A stretch of 64,000 nt of DNA, taken from positions 103,857,967 to 103,921,966 of the forward strand of contig OX422216.1 of the NCBI GenBank assembly GCA_949130495.1, written 5' to 3'. The notes under the pieces are model-generated. The model ran no database searches and was not told where the DNA came from. It worked only from the letters and a program-made list of their open reading frames with translations. Each line of letters opens with the position of its first letter. Positions within the stretch are counted from its first letter, which is position 1. The stretch comes from Sambucus nigra. Lineage: Eukaryota; Streptophyta; Magnoliopsida; Dipsacales; Adoxaceae. Shown here piece by piece: positions 35,745 to 46,269 of the stretch. Position numbers and translations under genes: made by a program.

Positions 35745-36865
35745 TGTAATACCCCATATTTTTATGATTTAAATAATTATGAGATTAATTATTATTGTGG
35801 GATTAATTGAATTAAAATGTAAGAATTTAATAGTTGATTAATCCGGATTTAAAATAAATATTAACTAACGTGCTAGGGTTAATACTTATTGATTGAATAT
35901 TACTATGTGATATGTAATATGGAACTATACACTTCGAGAAATTGTCAAGAATAAGAAATACGACAGTTTAATAATTTAAGTCAGACGCGCGTGCGAGTCG
36001 TGTCGGGACTAAATTAATGGAATAAATATATAAATTATTGTAGTAGCTCGTATGGTCATTTCGAGTGCACTGTTGAGTTCAAAAGGGTCGAAATAGTCAA
36101 AATAGTATACCCGGGTGTTTAGTTTAGGTCCCGGGGTAATTTTAGGCCTAACCGACACCCCGAGAGGGCATTGTGGTAAATTGTATTTTTTGGGCTTAAT
36201 TAATTGACAAAAATTAGGAATTATTTTTATCAGTCAAAAGAAGTTCATTAGGGTTAAGAGATATAGAAAGTAAGAATGGCCATAGAAAGTGTGAGGGAGA
36301 ACCAACCAACAGGGAAGGCTCGATTAACACCACCATGCACAACCACCACCACAACGTGTAGATCGGGAGGAGGGGAGCACACCCATACCAACAACGTCAA
36401 GAAATCAGACGACTAATTTGAGGCAAGTGTTTATTACTTGCTATACCTTAGCATTTATCATACTCATGTTAGTATAGGGATGTTATAAACATGTTTCGGT
36501 TCATAAAAGTGATGGAAGTTGGAGAATTAGGATATATAAATTGAATCTAAGATTTATTTAATTGAAACCCTCCATGTATGTAGAATAGAAATCACATTTT
36601 GATGAACTTATGTGAAGAACGAATCTGGGAAATATGTGTTCTTGGGTAAGAAATTAAGAACTAGGGTTTAGTGAATAATTTGGGGATTTCATAATTCGGT
36701 GATGATTCGAAATGATATAATGATGTTAGGATGTTAGAATCCATATATAATTGTTAGAACTTGATTTAGGATTGATTGGTTGCTGTTTAGGAAGTTAATT
36801 TAGAGGTTTTAGGGTTAAAAAGGGTGGAAAACGCTAGAATTCTAGGTAGAAGACGAAACAGTAGG

Positions 36866-36965
36866 TCTCGCACGAAGTCGTTCAAGCGAGATTGTATCTC
36901 GCGCGAAGTCGCTCGAGCGACATGTGGTAGTCATTCGAATGACATGCCATCTGGTTCGAGCGACA
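36866..36965 (+). repeat. Palindrome cluster in D 5' LTR
   Basis: Perfect GTCGCTCGAGCGAC (36909-36922) and GTCATTCGAATGAC (36930-36943), start-to-start 21 bp, with half sites GTCGTTCAAGCGAG and GGTTCGAGCGAC on either side. The 3' LTR counterpart (44550-44652) has one mismatch in each. Confidence 0.9.
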
Positions 36966-37417
36966 GGGTGAATTTCTGGGAAATTCCTTAGGGGCAGTTT
37001 TGGAATTTTCCAGTCTTTACGAGTGAGAGAAATTACTAATTAACAGAACTGAAACGAGGCAGGCCCACGAGAAAGTATGTGAGTTTTATACTTAATTTAA
37101 TCCGGAAAAGAAGAGTTATTTTCGAGATTACTAAAGAATTGTGGTAACTTAGTAATACTATAAAATACGTAGTATTGAGAATGAAATATGTATGGAATAT
37201 ATACATGAAGGTTGGGAAGAATACCTGTAAATATTAATAGGATGTGTGAATACCTATTACTTGTTTAATATTATTTGTATGACATACCTAGCTACTTGCT
37301 ATCACGGGGGGTTGTGTAGAGATGGTCTTATCCTAGGTGACCTTCGGGGGGATATTTGACTCGTATCTCAGAACATAGTACTGTGAAGAGTTATTTGTCA
37401 GTTGATAGGTCAGCTGA

Positions 37418-37518
37418 CTATGGGCACGTAGGTATGTGCGTGACCCATAGGTATGTGAACTATGTTCGCCGCCACTATGTGTGTTTTGTGTATATGGTTC
37501 GTTGGAGACTTTCGAACC
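37418..37518 (+). other. Hairpins H1 and H2 in D 5' LTR
   Basis: H1: CTATGGG (37418-37424) with CCCATAG (37444-37450), continued by CACG/CGTG with one bulged A, loop TAGGTATGTG: 11 pairs in total. H2: GGTTCG (37496-37501) with CGAACC (37513-37518), loop TTGGAGACTTT. Spacing 45 nt. Confidence 0.7.
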
Positions 37519-38106
37519 GACAGTCCTTATTAGAGTACGAGATGTACCGGGCCATGATAGTAGAGTATGCAATGCACTACAAGTTTAGCCTTGGGGCGCT
37601 TTATTAGTATATGTATATTATAGTGGTGAATGTATATATATACTTGTGTTATTCCTACTGTGAGATAATTGTAGGTCATTGGGATAGTATAGCCTTAAGT
37701 GACGTAAGCTACGAATACTTAACTTAGCGTGATAACACTTAAACGGATTAATAAATGATGTTATTAATAATGTGGAAAACTAGGAATCACTGGTCACTAT
37801 TACGAGGTATAACGAGAAGTATAAATAGTTATCTAGTTAGAAGTGTTACTGATGGCTAGGTGAGAATAGATGTACGTTAGGGGTGCACAATAGACGAGAG
37901 GTGAGAATCTCATGTGAGAGTTCGAACTGACATGCATTTGACACTTATTTTATTACAAATTTTAAATACTTGCTAAAACAAATATTTTTACACATCGGGC
38001 TCTGACCCGTTTCTTGCATCTCTTCTCTCTCTTGCTATATATATGTATTATATCATGTGCTCAGCCACAGGGACACCAGCCTTAGAGATTCGGATTGTTT
38101 AGCGTG

Positions 38107-38130
38107 CTACAGCTGTTGTGGAAGCTGTAG
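38107..38130 (+). other. Hairpin H3 in D 5' LTR
   Basis: CTACAGCT (38107-38114) pairs perfectly with AGCTGTAG (38123-38130), loop GTTGTGGA. In the 3' LTR (45793-45816) five transitions alter the stem and loop, yet all eight stem positions still pair at RNA level through G-U. Confidence 0.6.
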
Positions 38131-38580
38131 GTATTTGCATTAGACGCCTCCATCATTTCATTTCCGTTCTATTTAGACATTCTATTTAGGGCATGTGTCG
38201 CGCATTCCTTAGACAATTATTTGAGATTGTATTCGGTTTATTTTCTTTCCATTCAGTTGGATTTATTGTTCCTATGGTACTTGATTTAGAGTTTTAAATC
38301 TGGAATGCTTTATCCAGTCTTATCTATTTCAGTTTGTGATTCAGATTTAGTATTTACATTAATTAGTTGTGGTGATTGATGTTTATATTCTCGGATTAAA
38401 AATTGAAAGATTGTTTTAAAAAGTAAAAAATATTTTGACACTAGCTTAATAAATTATTAGGTGGTTAATAAGGTTATTATGTTTTCGACAGTGATGCTAA
38501 GAATGAACCAACCGAACATTCTGTTTTAAATTTTATAAAGGACTGATCACCCGATATTTAATTGGGTGGGGTGTCACTGG

Positions 38581-38598
38581 TGGTATCAGAGCATCAGG
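38581..38598 (+). other. Element D primer-binding site
   Basis: TGGTATCAGAGC two bases after the LTR, complementary to initiator Met-tRNA. Confidence 0.93.
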
Positions 38599-38766
38599 TT
38601 ATAAAGTCGTTTAGGATATGTACGGCTTACTATGTTTTCAGCCTTGCGTCCTTTGATATAGATCCCTATCTTTAGGATTGTTGTGATCTTAATTTTTGCG
38701 ATTTCGTCTTCAGCTATTTGAGATTTAATAATGATTGTGGACTAATAAAATTCTTTCTCATCTCAG

Positions 38767-39958
38767 ATGCCTCCTCGACGTGCACTAAGAAACTGACAGG
38801 CCCAGCCAGAACAACCGGCCGCGCAGACTCAGGGGACAATGAACGCAGTAGATGTTGCATCAATAATTGCACAAGCGGTGAATGCAACCATAGCTGTGGT
38901 GCAGCAGGCCCCACCCCAAGCTCAGGCGACAACACCAGTTCCAGTGCATCCGTTTCCCACTGCATGGGAAAGAGTGAGAGAGTCCTTTCATAGGGCATGC
39001 CCCCCAGAGTTCATAGGCAGTTCAGATGTGGTTATTGCTAGTCAGTGGAAGAAGGACATATAGCGACGCCTTCGTATGTATGAGTGCAATGAAGTTCAGA
39101 GGCAAGTTTTGACTACCTTCAAGCTGAGAGGGGCAGCCTTACAGTGGTGGGAGTCCATTACTACTATTGAGGAGCGAGATTTGATGTCGATCAGTGATTT
39201 CTAGGTGCGGTTCGACCGCAAGTACTTTCATTCCACCGTCAAGACTGAAATGAGGTGGAAACTTTTAGACCTCACCCAGGAAGGAAGAACAGTTATGGAA
39301 TATGAGGAGGAGTTCACATGATTAGTAAACATGGTACCGGATGAGGTGCCTAATGAGGCAAAGCTCATTCAGATGTTCATGGATGGCCTCACTTGGAGGA
39401 TCAGGCAGCATCTTCTAGGTAACCTCTCATTACAGACCTATTCTGATGTGCTTAATGCAGCACTGTTGCATTGCCAGGACCACCGCTTCCATATGACTGG
39501 GAACAAACGAGCGGGGGAGTCCAGCCAGCCGGGCAGGACAGGAGGTAATAGTGCCAGTGGGGCACAACCAGCTCAGGGTCAGCAGAGGCAGGTTGATCAG
39601 AGTTCCCAGTAGGGGGATTCTAAGCGATTCAAGTCAGGGGGTTTCCATCAGGGTCAGGGAGGTTTTAGGCCTGGCCAGCAGGGTCAGCATGGCCATCAGG
39701 GCCAACAGTGGCTAGCAGGGCCAACAACAATTTAGGCAGGCCCAATAGGGCCAAGGGGGAGGTGGTAACAGCCAGCAGGGCCAAGGACTGCAAGGGCAGC
39801 GACGGGGAAACTTTGGTGGGAAGTGTTTTATATGTGGTAAGACTGGCCACAAGAAACATGACTGTCCTTAGAGGGGCAGGGCCCCACAACAATAGCAACA
39901 GGGTGCCCGACAGGAGCCCTAGTGATCGATTTTTCCCGCCGCCCTCCCAACACCACCT
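38767..39958 (+). pseudogene. Element D Gag with zinc knuckle, multiply broken
   Basis: ATG at 38767 begins MPPRRALRN and then a TGA at 38794. After a Q/A-rich stretch comes the Ty3 Gag domain: FHRACPPEF (about 38989), QWKKDI, stop, LRMYECN, LRGAALQWWE, FDRKYFHSTV, EYEEEFT, LIQMFMDGL. A glutamine/glycine-rich linker leads to the knuckle CFICGKTGHKKHDC (39824-39865), spacing C-x2-C-x4-H-x4-C. A frameshift lies near 39710. In-frame stops at 38794, 39061, 39202, 39319, 39610, 39746, 39869, 39893, 39920 and 39923 are nearly all TAG where Q is expected or TGA where R is expected. Confidence 0.92.
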
Positions 39959-40600
39959 TAGATGCCAGCGTTGCCAGCTATTCCAGCAGTTCCAATGCAG
40001 CAGGGGCAATTGCAGTATGGACGTGTCTGTAACGTCCACCAGGCCGCAGTTCCGCAGGCACCACCCGTAGTGGAGGGTAAGTTTTCTATCCATGGTACTT
40101 TGGGTCATATCTTATTTGACACGGGGGCATCACACTCCTTTATAGCCACTAGATTTTCACGGGCCACTGGGTTGTTAGGCATGACAGAGAGTACAGTGAC
40201 ATGTGTAGACTCACCGTTGGGTAGTGGGTCGCTGATTTTCTTCATATGCCGGGGAGCAGACATAGAGATTGGTAGTTTGATTTTACCGGCTGATATGCTA
40301 GTATTAGATATGTTTGTGTACGACGCCATTATTGGCATGGATTGGCTAATCGAGTATAAGGCCATTATTGATTGCTTCAGCAGGAGTATTGTGTTCGCCA
40401 TTCCGGGCCAGGAGATGTTCTTAGTGGCGATGCCTCGTTCTGAGGGAGGGTCGTCCACCCACTTATTTTATACAGAGGATGAGACCTCTGCAGTAGTGAT
40501 CCCAATCGATTCAATTCCGGTCATCTGCGAGTTTGCTGATGTATTTCAGGATACACCGGGGGTGCCTCCGAGTAGGGAGATCGAGTTTGTGATAGACTGA
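39959..40600 (+). pseudogene. Element D aspartic protease region of Pol
   Basis: A TAG (39959) separates it from Gag; after it the frame is open for 213 codons. FSIHGTLGHILFDTGASHSF holds the catalytic DTGAS motif (40117-40131), and the later DAIIGMDWL (40321) is the second protease signature. The C-terminal part SIPVICEFADVFQDTPGVPPSREIEF is the usual linker into RT. It ends in a frameshift and TGA near 40598. Confidence 0.93.
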
Positions 40601-41271
40601 CTTAACATCGGGCACTCGTCCGATAGCACGTACGCCTTACCATATGTCTCCGGCAGAGTTGTGGGAGTTACGAGACCAGATAGAATAGTTATTGGGACAG
40701 GGTTTCATCCGTAGGAGTACCTCGCTTTGGGGTGCCCCAGTTCTGTTTGTGAAAAAGCGGGATGGGTCCCTACGACTTTGTATTGATTATCGGGAGCTTA
40801 ACAAAGTCACGATACGGAATAAGTATCCGTTGCCTCGCAGCGATGACTTGTTCGACCAGCTGAGAGGAGCAACCCACTTCTAGAAGATAGACTTGAGATT
40901 CGGGTACCATCAGCTACGCATCAGGGAGCAGGACGTGGCTAAGACTACTTTTCTAACGAGGTATGGGTCGTATGAATTTAGGGTTATGCCATTTGGCTAA
41001 CCAACGCCCCAACGGTAGTTATGGACTTGATGAACAGAGTATTCAAAGAGTTTCTAGATCAGTTTGTCATTGTCTTCATAGATGACATACTGATTTAATC
41101 TCGCACCAAGGAGGAGCATGCCAAGCACTTACGTATGGTTCTGCAGACCTTACGAGAGCATGAGTTTTACGCCAAGTATGAGAAGTGTGAATTTTGGCAG
41201 CGAGAAATACAGTTTTTGGGACACATTGTATCAGGGAGAGAGATATCTGTGGACCCTAGTAAAGTGTCAGA
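40601..41271 (+). pseudogene. Element D reverse transcriptase
   Basis: After the frameshift come HMSPAEL, stop at 40686, the fingers domain [20 protein letters not shown] and [12 protein letters not shown], stop at 40881, [13 protein letters not shown], and MPFG followed by a one-base deletion (about 41000). The catalytic box reads VFIDD (41072-41086), with both aspartates kept, then TAA at 41096. [12 protein letters not shown] and FLGHIVS finish the thumb. A further frameshift lies near 41262. The domain is recognisable along its full length but cannot be translated. Confidence 0.93.
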
Positions 41272-41865
41272 GTGAAGGAGTGGGGACAGCCCACGACACC
41301 AATGAAGGTGCGGAGTTTTCTGGGATTAGCCGGGTACTACAGACGGTTTATTCAGGGATTCTCGAAGATTACGGGTCCGATGGAAAATCTGACTCATAAG
41401 GGTGTGCCGTTTGTTTGGGATGATGCATGTCAGTTGGCGTTCGATGAGCTGAAGGATAAGCTGACTTCAGCATCGGTACTAGCACTTCCCAGGGTAGGGG
41501 TTGAGTACCTAGTTTATACGGACGCCTCCTTACAGGATCAGGCTATAGATTTTGCTTTCCGGAAGCTTAAGCTTCACAAGAAGAATTACCCCACCCACAA
41601 CTTAGAACTGGCAGCAGTAGTGTTTGTGCTTCGAATTTGGAGGCATTATTTATTGGGGGAACAGTTTCGCTTATTTACAGACCACAAGTCACTGCAGTAC
41701 TTGTTCACGCCGAAAGAGTTGAATATGCGCCAACGCATGTGGCTTCAGTTTGTAAAAGATTATCAGTTCGAGATACACTATCACCCAGGGAAGGCTAATG
41801 TAGTTGTAGATTCGTTGAGTCGTAGGTCGGTAGATGAGACAACCGAGGTGTGGAGAGCAAAATAA
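41272..41865 (+). pseudogene. Element D RNase H region
   Basis: It opens with FLGLAGYYRRFI and VPFVWDDACQLAFDELK, then YTDASLQ directly joined to DQAIDFAFRKLK. The family normally has about eight residues more at this junction (GLG.VL region), so a short internal deletion removed part of the first strand pair. TDHKSLQYLF and FEIHYHPGKANVVVDSLSRR end the domain. A TAA closes the frame at 41863. Confidence 0.9.
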
Positions 41866-43414
41866 AAGGAATTGGGGTACCAGGATGCAGTTGTCAGGTC
41901 CTTCATGTCAGTTATGACCATCACACCCCAAATAGTGACGAGGGTGGTTCAGGCATAGGCGACAAATCCTTTTTGCCAGGAAAGGATTAGACAGCTTTTA
42001 GCCGGTGGTGCCGAGTCATATTCGGTAAGCTCCAAGGGCAGTTTGCGCTTCAATGGGAGGCTCATTATCCCAGAGAAGGAGGACCTTCGACATGTAGTGA
42101 TGACAGAGTCGCATGGGTCTCGATTTGCGATACATCCCGGTGGGGACAAAATGTACCCGAATATGAGGCGACAGTATTAGTGGAGCAGAATGAAAAAGGA
42201 TATTGCAGAATTCGTATCTAAGTGTGCCACTTGCCAGTTAGTGAAAGTGGACCACCAGAGACCACCAGGTTTGCTTCAGCCATTGGAGATTCCTACATGG
42301 AAATGGGAAGGCATTTCCACGGATTTTATTATCGAGTTGCCCACTTCGCAGAGGGGGCACGATTCTATATGGGTTATTATGGATCGGTTGACAAAAGTAG
42401 CCCACTTTTTGCCCTTCAGGATAGACTACACGATGGGGCAGTATGCTCAGCTAGTTATTTATTACCGAGATAGTGAGGTTGCATGGTGTGCCTCTAAATA
42501 TCGTGTCGGATAGAGGCAAGACGTTTGTATCTCACTTTTGGGAGAGCTTCTAGGAGGCTATGGGTATCGAGTTGTGGTTGAGTACGGCGTATCACTCGCA
42601 AACCGATTGGCAGACTAAGCGTACTAATCAGATGCTCGTGGAAATATTGCGCATGTGTGTCCTTAATTTTGGTGGAGGATGGGAGCAGTACCTTCCACTG
42701 GTGGAGTTTGCTTATAATAACTCCTATCAGTTTACGATTGGCATGGCCCCATTCGAGGCATTGTACGGTAGACCTTGTCGGTCTTCGGCTTGTTGGCTAG
42801 AGGTGGGGGATAACAAACTACTCAGGCCAGAGGTGATTCAGGACACATCGAGCATAATTGAGATGATTCGGGGTCGCATACGGGTAGTGCAGGACAGGCA
42901 GAAAATCTACGCCGATGCTAAGTGGTCCTTCAGAGAGTTCGCCATAGGGGACCAGGTTTTGTTTAGAGTATCTCCGAGGAAGGGGGTAATGAGATTTGGG
43001 AAAAAGGGGAAATTGGCTCCGAGATATGTAGGACTATTTCCTATTATCGAGAGGATCGAACCAGTGGCATATAGGCTTGGGTTGTCGGAACACTTGCATT
43101 GTATCCATGATGTGTTCCACATTTCCTCACTGAGGCGGTATCTTCGGGATGAGTTGGCACACTCTCACATCGCGATTGAGGAGATTGAGTTACAGCCCGA
43201 CAGTTCATATAAGGAGAGACCGGTGGCTATCCTAGATCATAGTGAGAGGAGGCTGAGGTCCAAGGTAGTTCCACTTGTTCGGGTGCAGTGGCAGCATCAC
43301 AATGTAGAGGAGTATACTTGGGAGCGGGAGGCGAATATGCGAGAGAAATATCCAGACTTATTTGCACCAGGTATACCTTATTTCTCGAAGTTCGGGATGA
43401 AATTCCATTATTAG
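41866..43414 (+). pseudogene. Element D integrase with chromodomain-like tail
   Basis: The zinc-binding region spans HGSRFAIHPG (about 42112) to CATCQ (about 42227). The core has STDFI, then a frameshift at about 42463, [13 protein letters not shown], stop at 42551, and YHSQTDWQTKRTNQ (42590-42631). The catalytic glutamate of the DDE triad, normally E in QTERTNQ, is K here (about 42617). GLFPIIERI is the GPY/F-like module with P changed to L. The tail VPLVRVQWQHHNVEEYTWE is chromodomain-like, which places D in the chromovirus branch and would direct insertion to marked heterochromatin. Stops also at 41956 and 42178. Confidence 0.92.
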
Positions 43415-43424
43415 GGGGGAAGTA
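43413..43424 (+). other. Element D polypurine tract
   Basis: AGGGGGGAAGTA directly before TGTAATACCC of the 3' LTR. Confidence 0.92.
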
Positions 43425-46264
43425 TGTAATACCCTATATTTGTATGATTTAAATAATTATGAGATTAATTATTATTGTGGGATTAATTGAATTAAAATGT
43501 GAGAATTTAATTTTTGATTAATTCGGATTTAAAATAAATATTAACTAACGTGCCAGGGTTAAAACTTATTGATTGAATATTACTGTGTGATATGTAATAT
43601 GGAACTATACACTTCGGGAAATTGTCAAGAATAAGAAATACGACAGTTTAATAATTTAAGTCAGACGCGCGTGCGAGTCGTGTCGGGACTAAATTAATGG
43701 AATAAATATATAAATTGTTGTAGTAGCTCGTATGGTCATTTCGAGTGCACTGTTGAGTTCAGAAGGGTCGAAATAGTCAAAATAGTATACCCGGGTGTTT
43801 AGTTTGGGTCCCGGGGTAATTTTAGGCCTAACCGACACCCCGAGAGGGCATTGTGGTAAATTGTATTTTTTGGGCTTAATTAATGGACGAAAATTAAGAG
43901 TTATTTTTATTAGCCAAAAGAAGTCCATTAGGGGTTAAGAGATACAGAAAGTAAGAACGGCCATAGAAAGTGTGAGGGAGAACCAATTTCCAAGAGGGAA
44001 GACTCGATTAGCACCACCTTGCACAACCACCACCACCACCGTGTAGATCGGGACGAGGGGAGCACACCCATACCAACAACATCAAGAAATCAGACGACTA
44101 ATTTGAGGCAAGTGTTTATTACTTGCTATACCTTAGCATTTATCATACTCATGTTAGTATAGGGATGTTATAAACATGTTTCGGTTCATAAAAGTGATGG
44201 AAGTTGGAGAATTAGGATATATAAATTGAATCTAAGATTTATTTAATTGAAACCCTCCATGTATGTAGAATATAAATCACATTTTGATGAACTTATGTGA
44301 AGAACGAATCTGGGAAATATGTGTTCTTGGGTAAGAAATTAAGAACTAGGGTTTTAGTGAATAATTTGGGGATTTCATAATTCGGTGATGATTCGAAATG
44401 ATATAATGATGTTAGGATGTTAGAATCCATATATAATTGTTAGAACTTGATTTAGGATTGATTGGTTGCTGTTTAGGACGTTAATTTAGAGGTTTTAGGG
44501 TTAAAAATGGTGGAAAACGCTAGAATTCTAGGTAGAAGACGAAACAGTAGGTCTCGCACGAAGTCGTTCAAGCGAGATTGTATCTCGCGCGAAGTCGTTC
44601 GAGCGACATGTGGTAGTCGTTCGAATGACATGCCACCTGGTTCGAGCGACAGGGTGAATTTCTGGGAAATTTCTTAGGGGAAGTTTTGGAATTTTACAGT
44701 CTTTACGAGTGAGAGAAATTACCAATTAACAGAATTGAAATGAGGCAGGCCCACGAGAAAGTATGTGAGTTTTATACTTAAATTAATTCGGAAAAGAAGA
44801 GTTATTTTGGAGATTACTAAAGAATTGTGGTAACTTAGTAAACTATAAAATACGTAGTATTGAGAATGAAATACGTATGGAATATATACATGAAGGTTGG
44901 GGAGAATACCTATAAATATTAATAGGATGTGTGAATACCTGTTACTTGTTTAATATTAATTGTATGACATACCTAGCTACTTGCTATAACGGGGGGTTGT
45001 GTAGAGACAGTCTTATCCTGGGTGACCTTCGGGGGGATATTTGACTCGTATCTCAGAACATAGTACTGTGAAGAGTCATTTGTGTGTTGATAGGTCAGCT
45101 GACTATGGGTGCATAGGTATGTTCGTGACCCATAGGTATGTGAACTATGTTCGCCGCCACTATGTGTGTTTTGTGTATATGGTTCGTGGGAGACTTCCGA
45201 ACCGACAGTCCTTATTAGAGTACGAGATGTATCGGAACATGATAGCAGAGTATGCAATGCACTACAGGTTTAGCCTTGGGGTGCTGTATTAGTAATATGT
45301 ATATTATAGTGGTGAATGTATATATATACTTGTGTTATTCCTACAGTGAGATAATTGTAGGTCATTGGGATAGTATAGCCTTAAGTGACGTAAGCTATGA
45401 ATACTTAACTTAGTGTGATAACACTTAAACGGATTAATAAATGATGTTATTAATAATGTGGAAAACTAGGATTCACGGGTCACTATTACGAGGTATAACG
45501 AGAAGTATAAATATTTATCTAGTTAGAAGTGTTACGGATGGCTAGGTGAGAATAGATGTACGTTAGGCGTGCACAATAGACGAGAGGTGAGAATCTCATG
45601 TGAGAGTTCGAACAAACATGCATTTGATACTTGCTTTATTGCAAATTTTAAGTACTTGCTAAAACAAATATTTTTACACATCGGGCTCTGACCCGTTTCT
45701 TGCATCTCTTCTCTCTCTTGCTATATATATGTATTATATCAGGTGCTCAGCCACAGGGACACCATCCTTAGAGATTCGGATTGTTTGGCGTGTTGCAGCT
45801 GTTGTCGAAGTTGTAGGTCTTTGCATTAGACGCCTCCATCATTTCATTTTCGTTCTGTTTAGACTTTCTATTTAGGGCATGTGTCGCCCATTCCTTAGAC
45901 AATTATCTGAGATTCTATTCGGTTTATTTTCTTTTCATTTCAGTTGGATTTATTGTTCCTATGGATTTAGACTTTTAAATCTGGAATGCTTTATCCATTC
46001 TTATCTATTTCAGTTTGTGATTCAGATTTAGTATTTACATTAATTAGTTGTGGTAAATGATTGATGTTTATATTCTCGGATTAAAAATTTAAAGATTATT
46101 TTAAAAAGGAAAAAAGTATTTTGACACTAGCTTCATAAATTATTAGGTGGTTAATAAGGTTATTATGTTTTCGACAGTGATGCAAAGAATGAACCCACCG
46201 AACTTTCTGTTTTAAATTTTATAAAGGACTAATCACTCGATATTTAATTGGGCGGGGTGTCACA
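43425..46264 (+). repeat. Element D 3' LTR (2840 bp)
   Basis: Collinear with 35745-38578, TGTAATACCC to TGTCACA, followed by target copy CATAA. Palindromes at 44550-44652. H1 arms at 45103-45109 and 45129-45135 stay perfect while the inner helix has decayed. H2 at 45181-45203 stays perfect with a changed loop (TGGGAGACTTC). H3 at 45793-45816. Confidence 0.95.
45103..45203 (+). other. Hairpins H1 and H2 in D 3' LTR
   Basis: H1 outer stem CTATGGG/CCCATAG and H2 stem GGTTCG/CGAACC are unchanged from the 5' LTR, although loops and spacers carry substitutions. Confidence 0.65.
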
Positions 46265-46269
46265 CATAA

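Larger units (their letters stand above)
35745..38578 (+). repeat. Element D 5' LTR (2834 bp)
   Basis: TGTAATACCC to TGTCACT; the last base is mutated from A, as the 3' LTR ends TGTCACA. Order of landmarks: GGGTCGAAATAGTCAAAATAG block (36086), CACCACCACC (36346), AGGCAAGTGT...ACTTGC (36421-36441), palindromes (36866-36965), H1/H2 (37418-37518), GGGCTCTGACCC (about 37997), CAGCCACAGGGAC (about 38068), H3 (38107-38130) and the U5-like end. Confidence 0.95.
35745..46264 (+). mobile_element. Element D: complete but dead Ty3/gypsy chromovirus (Tekay/Del-like)
   Basis: Two LTRs (35745-38578 and 43425-46264), target duplication CATAA (35740-35744 and 46265-46269), primer-binding site at 38581, and polypurine tract AGGGGGGAAGTA (43413-43424). 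The internal region has Gag, protease, RT, RNase H and integrase in Ty3 order, and ends in a chromodomain-like C-terminus. About 18 in-frame stops, several frameshifts and a lost integrase catalytic residue make it inactive. Its LTRs differ by roughly 3 percent in the first 440 bp by eye. It is the best candidate type for the former helper of A and B. Confidence 0.95.

Noticed and set aside
37333..37607. Paired ORFs on both strands in the D LTRs, repeated at 44973-45292
   Set aside because: They overlap H1 and H2, carry frame-neutral substitutions between copies, and match no protein; pairing explains the conservation better.
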